Counted from the first letter of the stretch, positions 26,000 through 34,388 are shown. The stretch is DNA of 64,000 nucleotides from Dryocola sp051307055 (GCF_051307055.1 NZ_CP149994.1:4340001-4404000), one strand, 5' to 3'. Notes: generated from the letters alone by a model not told the origin. Numbers and translations: made by a program.

Positions 26000-27373
26000 T
26001 CAGATAACCCGCGAAAACTGCTGCAGCCGCGCTTTCTGTCGCAGATAGACATCGAAGCACATGCAGATATTGCGGATAAGCAGGCGGCCTTTCGGCGTCA
26101 CCTGAATGCGATGCTTGTCTATATCCACCAGCCCGTCTTTTGCCAGCGGCGCAAGAAGCTGCAGATCTTCTGCGAAATAGTCCGCAAAATCCACGTCCCA
26201 CAGACGCTCAACGTCGACAAAATTAAGCTGGAAGTTGCAGATAAGCCACTTGATGACATCGCGACGGATGCAGTCATCGCGCGTCAGGGCAAGCCCGCGC
26301 CACAGCGCATCGCCCCGGTCATCGATCTGCTGATAGTAGGCCCTGAGCTCTTTCTGGTTCTGCGCGTAGCAGTCGCCAGTCATGCTGATGGCCGAAACGC
26401 CCATGCCCAGCAAATCGGTATCGCCCTGCGTGGTATAACCCTGAAAATTGCGATGCAGCTTACCTTCGCGCTGGGCAATGGCCAGTTCGTCGTCAGGCCG
26501 CGCAAAGTGGTCCATGCCGATAAACTGATAGCCCGCTTCGGTCAGTGAACCGATGGTTTCCTGCAGGATATCGAGCTTCTGTTGCGCGCTCGGCAAATCT
26601 GCATCTTTAATCTTGCGCTGCGCCGCAAACAGCGTTGGCAGGTGGGCGTAGTTAAAGACGCTCAGGCGGTCCGGGCTAAGCTCGGCCACGCGTTTCAGCG
26701 TGAAAGCGAAGCTCTCCGGCGTCTGCTTCGGCAGGCCGTAGATCAAATCGATATTTGTCGAGGTAAAGCCCAGCTCGCGGGCGCGCTTAATCAGGGAAAA
26801 GATAAAAGCTTCGTCCTGCTCGCGGTTAACCAGCCGCTGCACTTCTTTATTAAAGTCCTGCACGCCCATGCTCAGGCGAGTGAAGCCTTCGTTATGCAGA
26901 TGGTCGAGCATATCAAGCTCGATTTCACGCGGGTCGACCTCAATAGACAGCTCGGCGTCGTCGTTAAAATCGAAATGCGTGCGCAGCAGGCTTATCAGTC
27001 GGCTGATTTGCTCTTTGCTAAGGTAGGTAGGCGTTCCGCCGCCCCAGTGCATCTGGCTGACGTGTCGGCCTTTAAATAGCGGGGCGCGGTGCGCGATCTC
27101 CTGCTCGAGCGCGTCCAGATACTGATCCGCTTTATGCGTCTGGCGCGTAACGATTTTATTGCAGCCGCAGAAGTAGCACAGCTTATGGCAAAACGGGATA
27201 TGCACGTACAGCGACAGCGGACGCTCAGGATAACGAGCGACCGCCTGTAGAAACGCCGCCTCGCCAAAGTCTTCAGAAAACTCCAGCGCGGTGGGATAAG
27301 AGGTATAACGCGGCCCTGAATAATTATATTTCTGGATCAGGGCCAGATCCCAGTCGATTAACTGCTCAGACAT
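26000..27373 (-). CDS. hemN: Oxygen-independent coproporphyrinogen III dehydrogenase
   Basis: 457 residues, as in E. coli, from the ATG at 27373; an in-frame GTG six bases upstream is less likely. Radical-SAM enzyme that converts coproporphyrinogen III to protoporphyrinogen IX without oxygen. The iron-sulfur motif CHKLCYFCGC (CX3CX2C) is at about residues 62-71. The SAM-binding GGGTPT (about residue 112) and the C-terminal HemN domain follow. A strong GGAAGGAG sits before the start, immediately after the end of a small ORF. Confidence 0.97.
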   Translation of the reverse strand: MSEQLIDWDLALIQKYNYSGPRYTSYPTALEFSEDFGEAAFLQAVARYPERPLSLYVHIPFCHKLCYFCGCNKIVTRQTHKADQYLDALEQEIAHRAPLFKGRHVSQMHWGGGTPTYLSKEQISRLISLLRTHFDFNDDAELSIEVDPREIELDMLDHLHNEGFTRLSMGVQDFNKEVQRLVNREQDEAFIFSLIKRARELGFTSTNIDLIYGLPKQTPESFAFTLKRVAELSPDRLSVFNYAHLPTLFAAQRKIKDADLPSAQQKLDILQETIGSLTEAGYQFIGMDHFARPDDELAIAQREGKLHRNFQGYTTQGDTDLLGMGVSAISMTGDCYAQNQKELRAYYQQIDDRGDALWRGLALTRDDCIRRDVIKWLICNFQLNFVDVERLWDVDFADYFAEDLQLLAPLAKDGLVDIDKHRIQVTPKGRLLIRNICMCFDVYLRQKARLQQFSRVI

Positions 27374-27375
27374 AC

Positions 27376-27552
27376 TCACTCCTTCCGGTGATGCCGCCTG
27401 CGTTGACGAAGCGCAGGCGGCACGCCCTTCCCTCGGGCGAAGAGCCTGCGGCGCAACGACTTCTGCAATCGCGACAACCGCCGTAGTTTAACGAATAACC
27501 ACAGCAGATAACACACCAGCGGAATAACCATAATCAAAACAGGTAATCCCAT
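27376..27552 (-). CDS. Candidate 58-residue single-pass membrane protein upstream of hemN
   Basis: ATG at 27552 to TGA at 27376, in the 190-base gap between yihI and hemN. The predicted product begins MGLPVLIMVIPLVCYLLWLF, one clear transmembrane helix. It continues as a strongly basic tail with about 18 arginines and lysines (KLRRLSRLQKSLRRRLFARG and on). The stop is two bases before the hemN ATG, and the hemN ribosome-binding site lies inside the ORF, so coupling is plausible. No good Shine-Dalgarno precedes its own ATG, only 11 bases after the yihI stop. I do not recognise it. The open frame could be chance. Confidence 0.5.
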   Translation of the reverse strand: MGLPVLIMVIPLVCYLLWLFVKLRRLSRLQKSLRRRLFARGKGVPPALRQRRRHHRKE

Positions 27553-27563
27553 GGGAGTAAACG

Positions 27564-28082
27564 CTAGTTACCGCCCTTCAGCAGGCGCATTAAATCGTCG
27601 CCTTTATCTTCTTCGTCTTCTTCATCGTCATCATAAGCAATGCCGAGCTGCTCCATCAGCGCGTCAATACGGTCAAGTTTTTCGTTAACCCAGGATTGCT
27701 CCTCGGCGGTTAACGACTCGCCCTCTTCAAGGCGCTCCAGCAGCGCGTCCAGGCGCTCATCGTTCTCCAGCATATCCAGCTCGGCCTGTGGTGTTAGCAT
27801 AGGTTTCTCGCTCTTCGGTTTGTGCTGCTTTGGTTTGGCCGCTGGTGTTTCGCTCACGCCCAGCGCAACAGGTTTTTTGCTGCCAATACGCGGATCTTTC
27901 GGCTGCCCGGAGCCTTTGCCGCTCTGCGCCTGGCTGCCGCCGTTAGCGCGGCTACCGGCGGAATGACCGCGGTGTTTTTTCTGGCGCTTACGATCGCGGG
28001 CTTCCTGGTCTATCTCTTCACGCGATTTACGACGAGCTTTCGCCGGTTTGCTGCCTTGTGATGCTGAGTTTTGTTGCTTCAT
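27564..28082 (-). CDS. yihI: Der GTPase-activating protein YihI
   Basis: 172 residues. The N-terminal half is very basic (SKPAKARRKSREEIDQEARD, RKRQKKHRGHSAG) and low in complexity. The C-terminal half is acidic and helical (LDMLENDERLDALLERLEEG), ending in a run of Asp/Glu near residues 150-162. In E. coli YihI stimulates the GTPase Der and so tunes 50S ribosome assembly. Its neighbour engB encodes another ribosome-assembly GTPase. Confidence 0.93.
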   Translation of the reverse strand: MKQQNSASQGSKPAKARRKSREEIDQEARDRKRQKKHRGHSAGSRANGGSQAQSGKGSGQPKDPRIGSKKPVALGVSETPAAKPKQHKPKSEKPMLTPQAELDMLENDERLDALLERLEEGESLTAEEQSWVNEKLDRIDALMEQLGIAYDDDEEDEEDKGDDLMRLLKGGN

Positions 28083-28147
28083 GATGAGTTGTCTTAAGCC
28101 GTTTTATTCAGTATAGAATTGCGGCGGAATCTAGCAGAAAGCAAGCA

Positions 28148-28387
28148 AAGAAAAAAGGCGGCAGAGTAACCTGCCGCCTTTTTCTTGTTTCACCACCCTT
28201 TCGGGTCACACAATCCTTGTTCGCGCTCGACGCCCTGTCTCTCCTTCGCAAGCAACTTCCGTGTGGTGTCCTTTATCCTTTTACCGCGTCTCCAGACGGC
28301 GCCTCCTGGCTTTCCTGGTTCTTCGTCATCCTGACGCTCCTGAACCCTCATCCTGAGTCGCTCTCCTTGGTGGCTCCCTTGCCTGTG
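28148..28387 (-). ncRNA. csrC: CsrC small RNA
   Basis: Located between yihI and engB, as in E. coli. The minus-strand transcript contains 13 GGA motifs in about 190 bases, many as AGGA or CAGGA in predicted loops. These bind and sequester the translational regulator CsrA. The stretch GACTCAGGATGAGGG near its 5' end matches E. coli CsrC. It ends with a strong terminator (GGCGGCAG/CTGCCGCC stem and six Ts). A -10-like TAAAGT at 28394-28399 sets the start near 28387. Length, about 240 nt, fits the 245 nt of E. coli. The rest of the primary sequence has drifted, as is usual for this RNA. An overlapping plus-strand frame is not a gene. Confidence 0.92.
28151..28187 (-). terminator. Terminator of csrC
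   Basis: Inverted repeat AAAAAGGCGGCAG / CTGCCGCCTTTTT around GTTAC-type loop. On the minus strand a T-run follows the stem. Confidence 0.9.
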
Positions 28388-28523
28388 TCTGTCACTTTAC
28401 GCTTAACCATAAAAACAACAAGGCTATAGGTTTACTGAAGTTTATGATTCATCAGAGCGAGCTTTACAGCGCGTTGTTATTAAAGGAAAAATATAAAGCC
28501 CGCGTTTGAAAGATACCGCATTG

Positions 28524-28553
28524 TCTGCCATCAACGATGGCAGATGTCTTACA
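28524..28553. promoter_or_regulatory. Inverted repeat and UvrY-like half-site upstream of csrC and engB
   Basis: TCTGCCAT and ATGGCAGA make a perfect 8-bp inverted repeat with a 5-base centre (28524-28544). Next to it is CTTACA (28548-28553), half of the GacA/UvrY box TGTAAG-N6-CTTACA. It lies about 140-165 bases upstream of the csrC start, a distance like that of the UvrY site in E. coli. Function inferred. Confidence 0.45.
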
Positions 28554-28649
28554 TTTTGTTGGGGAATGTCTGCGCCTGTTGAGAAACACGGTCTTTTCTG
28601 CACGTTCAGGTATAATCCCCTTAATGCTCATCCTGACGGAGACAACCTT

Positions 28650-29285
28650 TTGACAAACTGGAATTATCAACTGACTCACTTCTTGCTTAGTGCACCGGAT
28701 ATTCGCCATTTACCTTCTGATACCGGGGTTGAGGTTGCTTTCGCAGGCCGCTCTAACGCGGGTAAATCGAGCGCGTTAAATACGCTGACGAATCAGAAAG
28801 CCCTGGCTCGTACCAGTAAAACGCCCGGACGCACCCAGCTTATCAACCTGTTTGAGGTTGCCGAGGGCAAACGCCTGGTGGATTTACCGGGCTACGGCTA
28901 TGCGGAAGTGCCGGAAGAAGTAAAAATTAAATGGCAGCGCGCGCTGGGTGAATATCTGCAAAAGCGCAATAGCCTGAAGGGCCTGGTGGTGCTGATGGAT
29001 ATCCGCCATCCGCTTAAGGATCTCGATCAGCAGATGATTCAGTGGGCCGTGGCGAGCAATATTCAGGTGATGCTGCTGTTAACTAAAGCAGACAAGCTGG
29101 CATCGGGCGCGCGTAAAGCGCAGCTCAACATGGTACGCGGCGCCGCGGCGTCTTTCGGTGGGGATATCGAAGTTGAAGCCTTTTCATCCCTGAAGAAAGT
29201 TGGCGTCGACAAACTGCGCCAGAAGCTGGATAACTGGTTTAACGACCTTGCGCCGGCGGAGGAAGAAGAAGCCGCCGAAGAGTAA
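28650..29285 (+). CDS. engB: Ribosome-assembly GTPase EngB (YihA/YsxC)
   Basis: 211 residues from a TTG at 28650 (product starts with TNWNYQLTHF after the initiator), preceded by GGAG at good spacing. This start agrees with the E. coli protein; the longer upstream frame has no homology. GTPase motifs: GRSNAGKSS (G1), TPGRTQ (G2), DLPGYGYA (G3), TKADKL (G4). It is essential for 50S subunit maturation. The acidic tail (PAEEEEAAEE) is characteristic. Confidence 0.96.
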   Translation: MTNWNYQLTHFLLSAPDIRHLPSDTGVEVAFAGRSNAGKSSALNTLTNQKALARTSKTPGRTQLINLFEVAEGKRLVDLPGYGYAEVPEEVKIKWQRALGEYLQKRNSLKGLVVLMDIRHPLKDLDQQMIQWAVASNIQVMLLLTKADKLASGARKAQLNMVRGAAASFGGDIEVEAFSSLKKVGVDKLRQKLDNWFNDLAPAEEEEAAEE

Positions 29286-29286
29286 A

Positions 29287-29312
29287 AAAAGACGGGTTAG
29301 CCCGTCTTTTTT
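29287..29312 (+). terminator. Terminator of engB
   Basis: AAAAGACGGG-TTAG-CCCGTCTTTT: a 10-bp stem counting A/T pairs, then further Ts. Starts right at the engB stop. Confidence 0.9.
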
Positions 29313-29328
29313 ATTGGGCGCAAGGCAA

Positions 29329-29437
29329 TAAAAAACGCCCCAGTCATTACTGACTGGGGCGGCTAAAATATTCAGCCAAATCCGATTACGTGAAGTAAAA
29401 GGTCTGAAAGATAGAACATCTTACCTCTGTACCCTAC
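29329..29437 (-). ncRNA. spf: Spot 42 small RNA
   Basis: 109 nt on the minus strand between engB and polA, the E. coli position. The sequence agrees with my memory of E. coli Spot 42 at every base, from GTAGGGTACAGAGGTAAGAT to the terminator stem GCCCCAGTCA/TGACTGGGGC with six Ts. It is an Hfq-dependent regulator that represses galK, sugar uptake and secondary-metabolism genes when glucose is present. It is itself repressed by CRP-cAMP. A TCACA half-site (29525-29529) lies upstream. Confidence 0.98.
29372..29419 (-). CDS. spfP: SpfP, 15-residue protein encoded inside Spot 42
   Basis: The reading frame MFYLSDLLLHVIGFG starts 19 nt into Spot 42 behind AGAGGTAAG and ends in TGA. In E. coli this small protein is translated and affects CRP-dependent regulation. 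The frame is fully kept here because the RNA is identical. Confidence 0.8.
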   Translation of the reverse strand: MFYLSDLLLHVIGFG

Positions 29438-29583
29438 GCAAATAACTCTACTCCTTTTTTTCCGGTTGAAAAAGCATTTTTTGTAGTTTTTTTTCACTAT
29501 TTGCATACCGTTCTTGAACCGTCATCACAAAAAGCTATGTCTTATGTTGCTTAGTTACAAAAAGAGCCGCCGATGCTGCGCTG

Positions 29584-32370
29584 TTAATGCGCTTCATCCC
29601 AGTTTGCGCCGCTGCCTACTTCAACCAGCAACGGAACGTCCAGCTTCATGCTGCCTTCCATAAGTTCGCGAACCTTCCCGGAAACGGCTTCAACGTCATC
29701 CTTATGCACTTCAAACACCAGTTCATCGTGAACCTGCATAATCATTTTCACGCGCGGCTTAGCTTTTTCCAGCCATGCATCCACGGCGATCATCGCCCGT
29801 TTAATGATGTCTGCCGCAGTTCCCTGCATTGGGGCGTTGATCGCCGCGCGTTCAGCGCCTGCACGGCGTGCAGCGTTGCTGGAATTGATATCCGGCAGAT
29901 ATAAACGACGGCCATCAAGGGTTTCAACATAGCCTTTCTCTTTGGCCTGAGCACGAGTGCGCTCCATGTAACCCAGCACGCCCGGGTAACGCTCAAAGTA
30001 GAGATCCATATATTTCTGGGACTCTTTACGCGGGATATTAAGCTGGCGCGACAGGCCGAAAGCGCTCATGCCATAAATCAGACCGAAGTTAATCGCTTTC
30101 GCGCTGCGACGCTGTTCGCCTGAAACGCTTTCCAGCGGAAGACCAAAGACCTCTGCCGCCGTTGCGCGGTGGATATCTTTGCCTTGCGCAAAAGCGGTCA
30201 ACAGGCCTTTATCGCGGGAAAGGTGCGCCATAATACGCAGTTCAATCTGCGAGTAGTCAGCGGAAACAATCACATAATCTTCTGGCGCAATAAACGCCTG
30301 GCGAATACGGCGCCCTTCTTCGTTACGCACCGGAATGTTTTGCAGGTTCGGATCGGTTGACGATAAACGCCCCGTCGCCGCAACGGCCTGATGATAGGAA
30401 GTATGCACACGCCCGGTTTTCGGGTTAATCATCAGCGGCAGTTTATCGGTATAGGTCGATTTCAGCTTCGCAAGCCCCCGGTGCTCGAGAATGACTTTCG
30501 GCAGCGGATAATCCAGCGCCAGCTCCGCAAGCACTTCCTCAGAGGTGGATGGCGCACCGCCAGGCGTTTTCTTCAGCGGCTTAATACCCTGCTTTTCAAA
30601 AAGAATAGTCTGGAGCTGCTTCGGGGAGGAGAGGTTAAACGCCTCGCCGGCGATCTCATGCGCTTTGAGCTCCAGCTCGGCAAGCCGTCTGGTAAGCTGT
30701 TCAGAATGCTTATGTAAAACAGCCGGATCGATCTTCACGCCGTTACGTTCAATACGCGACAGCACCGGCACCAGCGGCATTTCAACGTTCCTGAAGATAT
30801 TAAGCGGGCCTTCGCTTTTTTCGAGTTCTGGCCACATTTTCAGATGTAATTGCAGCGTGACGTCCGCGTCTTCTGCGGCATAGCGCCCGGCCTGCTCCAG
30901 ATCGATCTGATTGAAGGTCAGCTGCTTTTTACCTTTACCGGCGATCTCTTCAAAGGTGATGGTCTTGTGCTTAAGCCAGCGGCTGGAGAGGCTGTCCATG
31001 TCATGACGGCCCGCCACGCTGTCCAGAATGTAAGATTCCAGCATGGTATCAAAAGCGATACCGCGCAGTTCAATGCCATAGTTGCCGACTATCCCACGGT
31101 CATATTTCAGGTTCTGGCCAACTTTCAGGGCCTTCTCGTCTTCCAGCAGCGGCTTGAGCAGTTCGAGCACGCGGGCAAGAGGAAGCTGGTCCGGCGCGTC
31201 GATATAGTCATGCGCAACCGGGATGTAGCAAGCAACGCCCGGCTCGGTGGCAAAAGAGAGGCCAACCAGATTTGCGCTGACATTGTCCAGGCTGTCCGTT
31301 TCAGTATCAAAAGCAAAATAGGGCGCTTTTTTCAGGCGGGCAATCCATTCCTGAAGGAGCTTCTCATCAAGAATAGTGACGTAGTTTTCATGCGAAAGCG
31401 CGCTGGCTTCTTCTTCGGGTTCGACCGCAACCACAGGCATTTCTTGCGGCTTCGCGGCGGCTTTAGCGCCCTTCGCCTGTAACCATGTACCGGCTTCGAC
31501 GTCCGCCGTCCAGCGTTTGAACTCGTAGTGTTTAAACAGGCCGAGCAACTCTTCTGTCGCAGGCTGCTGGACTTCGAGCTGTTCACAGGTCAGCTCCAGT
31601 TCGACATCCGTTTTGATCGTCGCAAGCTGATACGAGAGGTAAGCCACCTCTTTGTTTTGCTCAAGCTTCGCTGCCATAGTTTTTGCACCGCGGAAGCTGA
31701 GATCGGCGATTTTTTCCGGGTTGGCATACAGCGCGTCCAGCCCGCCCAGCCCCTGCAGAAGCGCCTGAGCCGTTTTCTCACCAACGCCAGGCACGCCGGG
31801 AATATTATCTGATGAATCACCCATCAGGGCGAGGAAGTCGATAATTAGCTCCGGCGGTACGCCATATTTGGTACAAACTTCCTCAGGACCCAGAATAGTA
31901 TTGGTCATAGTGTTAATGAGGGTGACGTCCGGCGTCACAAGCTGAGCCATGTCTTTATCGCCGGTGCTGATAAGCACCGGTCGCCCTGCTTTCCCGGCTT
32001 CCAGAGCCAGGGTGCCTATCACGTCGTCTGCTTCCACGCCTGAAACCGCCAGTAACGGCAGGCCCATAGCTTTAACCATGGCATGAAGCGGCTCGATTTG
32101 CGCACGCAGATCGTCCGGCATTGGTGGACGATGAGATTTATAGTGTTCGAATAGCGCATCGCGAAAAGTTTTGCCCTTCGCATCGAAGACCACGGCGGCA
32201 TGAGTCGGCTGATATTGCATCAACAGACTACGCAACATATTGAGCACGCCGTACATCGCGCCTGTTGGTTCGCCCCGGCTGTTAGTCAGCGGAGGAAAGG
32301 CATGATAAGCCCGATAAAGATAGGATGAGCCATCAACGAGGATAAGCGGGTTTTGCGCAATCTGAACCAT
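29584..32370 (-). CDS. polA: DNA polymerase I
   Basis: 928 residues from the ATG at 32370 (MVQIAQNPLILVDGSSYLYR), the E. coli length. The 5'-3' exonuclease domain (residues 1-323) has DKDMAQLV and GDSSDNIPGVPGVG. The proofreading domain starts at FAFDTETDSLD (about residue 350). The polymerase domain shows DYSQIELRIMAHLSRDK, the fingers helix RRSAKAINFGLIYGMSAFGL, and the catalytic MQVHDELVFEV near residue 880. It fills gaps in repair and removes Okazaki RNA primers. Divergent from yihG; a DnaA box lies in the gap. Confidence 0.99.
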   Translation of the reverse strand: MVQIAQNPLILVDGSSYLYRAYHAFPPLTNSRGEPTGAMYGVLNMLRSLLMQYQPTHAAVVFDAKGKTFRDALFEHYKSHRPPMPDDLRAQIEPLHAMVKAMGLPLLAVSGVEADDVIGTLALEAGKAGRPVLISTGDKDMAQLVTPDVTLINTMTNTILGPEEVCTKYGVPPELIIDFLALMGDSSDNIPGVPGVGEKTAQALLQGLGGLDALYANPEKIADLSFRGAKTMAAKLEQNKEVAYLSYQLATIKTDVELELTCEQLEVQQPATEELLGLFKHYEFKRWTADVEAGTWLQAKGAKAAAKPQEMPVVAVEPEEEASALSHENYVTILDEKLLQEWIARLKKAPYFAFDTETDSLDNVSANLVGLSFATEPGVACYIPVAHDYIDAPDQLPLARVLELLKPLLEDEKALKVGQNLKYDRGIVGNYGIELRGIAFDTMLESYILDSVAGRHDMDSLSSRWLKHKTITFEEIAGKGKKQLTFNQIDLEQAGRYAAEDADVTLQLHLKMWPELEKSEGPLNIFRNVEMPLVPVLSRIERNGVKIDPAVLHKHSEQLTRRLAELELKAHEIAGEAFNLSSPKQLQTILFEKQGIKPLKKTPGGAPSTSEEVLAELALDYPLPKVILEHRGLAKLKSTYTDKLPLMINPKTGRVHTSYHQAVAATGRLSSTDPNLQNIPVRNEEGRRIRQAFIAPEDYVIVSADYSQIELRIMAHLSRDKGLLTAFAQGKDIHRATAAEVFGLPLESVSGEQRRSAKAINFGLIYGMSAFGLSRQLNIPRKESQKYMDLYFERYPGVLGYMERTRAQAKEKGYVETLDGRRLYLPDINSSNAARRAGAERAAINAPMQGTAADIIKRAMIAVDAWLEKAKPRVKMIMQVHDELVFEVHKDDVEAVSGKVRELMEGSMKLDVPLLVEVGSGANWDEAH

Positions 32371-32503
32371 AGTGTTCCGTTCCATACCTGGGGTTTTAAA
32401 TTTATAGCTAAAGGATGCCATAGGCTGGCCAAAAACATGAGCTTTTGGGGCAGATTAGGCAAAAAGTTTTATAGATCCGCGAGATCTTACGCAGTCCGGA
32501 GAT

Positions 32504-32512
32504 TGTGGATAA
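32504..32512 (-). promoter_or_regulatory. DnaA box upstream of polA
   Basis: TGTGGATAA, the perfect complement of the 9-mer TTATCCACA, 134 bases upstream of the polA start. DnaA is reported to stimulate polA expression in E. coli, so a regulatory role is reasonable. Confidence 0.7.
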
Positions 32513-32659
32513 CTTTGTGTATAGTTTTATAACCAACTAATATCCTGAAGTTATTATCTGATTCGCCTCTTCATATTATTTTTTAAATCAAAGAGTTATA
32601 TCAATATTTACCTGCGCGGGCATAAAGAATTTCATTAACGTTCAATGTGGATATAAAAA

Positions 32660-32735
32660 AGATTTATGCTATAAACCGCGGATATTTGCTGGAATAACGC
32701 GGCGCAGCAGAGAAGGCTGCGGCTTTTTAAGTAAG
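32660..32735 (+). other. Promoter-like and terminator-like signals upstream of yihG (possible short transcript)
   Basis: TGCTATAAA at about 32667-32675 looks like an extended -10. About 30 bases later GCAGC-AGAGAAG-GCTGC (32705-32721) is followed by GGCTTTTT. Together they could give a short RNA or a leader attenuator for yihG. No convincing -35 is present. The rest of the 450-base polA-yihG gap is AT-rich, with nothing else I can identify. Confidence 0.3.
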
Positions 32736-32819
32736 CTCTGGCGTTAAACTCTGATAAAATTCTCCGCGCATTATCCTTTGATCCCTCATTTTTTTCATAA
32801 CCACCTGAAAGTTATTCTT

Positions 32820-33725
32820 ATGTCGAGATTGCCGGCTGCGATCACCCTGCTTTTAAGCGTCATCCTCACCATTCTGGTTACGGTTGCCTGTTCTGTACCA
32901 ATTATTATCGCTGGCGTTATTAAGCTGCTGTTGCCGGTACCTGCTCTCTGGCGAGCGATCGCGTTATTCGCTGACTTTATGATGTACTGCTGGTGTGAAG
33001 GCCTGGCCCTGCTGCTTCGCCTTAATCCTCATTTGCAATGGGATGTGGAGGGGCTGGAAGATCTTAACAAGAAAAAGGGATACCTGCTGATTTGCAACCA
33101 CCGCAGCTGGGCGGATATCGTGATTTTATGCGTGCTGTTTCGCAAGCTTATCCCGATGAATAAATACTTTCTCAAGCAGCAGCTGGCATGGCTGCCCTTT
33201 ATCGGGCTAGCCTGCTGGGCATTAGATATGCCGTTTATGAAGCGCTACTCGCGCGGTTATTTATTGCGCCATCCAGAACGCCGCGGCAAAGATGTGGAAA
33301 CAACACGCCGCGCCTGTGAAAAATTCCGTTTGCATCCCGCTACTATCGTTAACTTTGTTGAAGGCTCACGGTTTAGCCGGGAAAAACAGCTTAAGACACA
33401 TTCGGCATTTCAGAACCTGCTTCCCCCTAAGGCCGCCGGAATTGCGATGGTGCTGAACGTGTTCGGAGAACAATTCAATCAGCTTCTGAACGTGACGCTA
33501 TGTTATCCGGAAAACACAGGCTCTCCGTTTTATGACATGTTAACCGGGAAGATGACGAGGATTGTGGTGCGCGTATCGCTGGTGACGATTGAGAAAGATT
33601 TATACGGCGACTACGTTAATGACAAAGCCTTTAAACTTCGCTTTCAGTCATGGCTCAATGCGCTCTGGCATGAAAAAGATATTCTGCTCAGCGGCATCAT
33701 GCAAAAAAAGAAAGCCGGTCAGTGA
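32820..33725 (+). CDS. yihG: Lysophosphatidic acid acyltransferase-like protein YihG
   Basis: 301 residues from the ATG at 32820; a TTG at 32778 would add 14 residues and cannot be excluded. PlsC-family acyltransferase with the HX4D motif NHRSWAD (about residue 97) and the substrate motif FVEGSRF (about residue 180), after one or two N-terminal membrane helices (ITLLLSVILTILVTVACSVP). E. coli YihG is reported to have LPA acyltransferase activity. It converges on dsbA; yihF, which lies between them in E. coli, is absent. Confidence 0.93.
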   Translation: MSRLPAAITLLLSVILTILVTVACSVPIIIAGVIKLLLPVPALWRAIALFADFMMYCWCEGLALLLRLNPHLQWDVEGLEDLNKKKGYLLICNHRSWADIVILCVLFRKLIPMNKYFLKQQLAWLPFIGLACWALDMPFMKRYSRGYLLRHPERRGKDVETTRRACEKFRLHPATIVNFVEGSRFSREKQLKTHSAFQNLLPPKAAGIAMVLNVFGEQFNQLLNVTLCYPENTGSPFYDMLTGKMTRIVVRVSLVTIEKDLYGDYVNDKAFKLRFQSWLNALWHEKDILLSGIMQKKKAGQ

Positions 33726-33737
33726 CCGGCTTTTAGG

Positions 33738-34361
33738 TTACTTTTTCTCTACCAGGAATTTGGTCACATCAGCGTATTGCTTAACCATTGCATCCATACT
33801 GCTGGTATCCATACCCTGCGGGTTCAGCTGGTACTTACCGTTAACAAAGATGGCCGGTACGCCCTGCAGCTGCAGATCGGCAGCGGCTTTCTCCTGCTGG
33901 GCGACCATAGATTTCACGACAAAGCTGTTCCAGGCGGCATCGTACTCTTCCGCTTTTACACCCGCGTCGATGAACACTTTACGGATATCCGCAACGTTCT
34001 GTACGGTCTGCGTTTTTTGCACGGCTTCAAACATAGGCGCGGTAATTTTATCTTCCACGCCAAGGGCCATCGCCACGGCCCATGCCTGAGTCAGATCCTT
34101 GCCCAACGGACCCAGGAACTCAACGTGATACTTAGTCATTTTTGTGCCTTCCGGCAGTTTTTTCTTCACGGCATCAGAGACATGAAGCACTTCTTCAAAC
34201 TGGTAGCAGTGCGGGCAATAGAATGAGAAAAACTCTAATACCTGCGGTTCGCCTGCGACGGGTTTATCGAGGGTAACGAACTCTTTACCATCGGTGAACT
34301 GGGCAGCCGAGGCACTGAATGCCAGAATCATACCCGCGAGTGCCAGCCAAATCTTTTTCAT
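33738..34361 (-). CDS. dsbA: Periplasmic thiol:disulfide oxidoreductase DsbA
   Basis: 207 residues with a signal peptide (MKKIWLALAGMILAFSASA). The thioredoxin-fold active site CPHC is in FSFYCPHCYQFEE (about residue 50), and the cis-proline is in GVPAIFVNGKYQL. It inserts disulfides into exported proteins and is re-oxidised by DsbB. Usually co-transcribed with srkA, whose stop lies 28 bases upstream. Confidence 0.98.
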   Translation of the reverse strand: MKKIWLALAGMILAFSASAAQFTDGKEFVTLDKPVAGEPQVLEFFSFYCPHCYQFEEVLHVSDAVKKKLPEGTKMTKYHVEFLGPLGKDLTQAWAVAMALGVEDKITAPMFEAVQKTQTVQNVADIRKVFIDAGVKAEEYDAAWNSFVVKSMVAQQEKAAADLQLQGVPAIFVNGKYQLNPQGMDTSSMDAMVKQYADVTKFLVEKK

Positions 34362-34388
34362 AATCCACTTTCTCCTGAATAATACTGA

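Noticed and set aside
28217..28429. 70-codon plus-strand frame between yihI and engB
   Set aside because: It is antisense to the CsrC RNA. The RNA explains the conserved GGA pattern and terminator.
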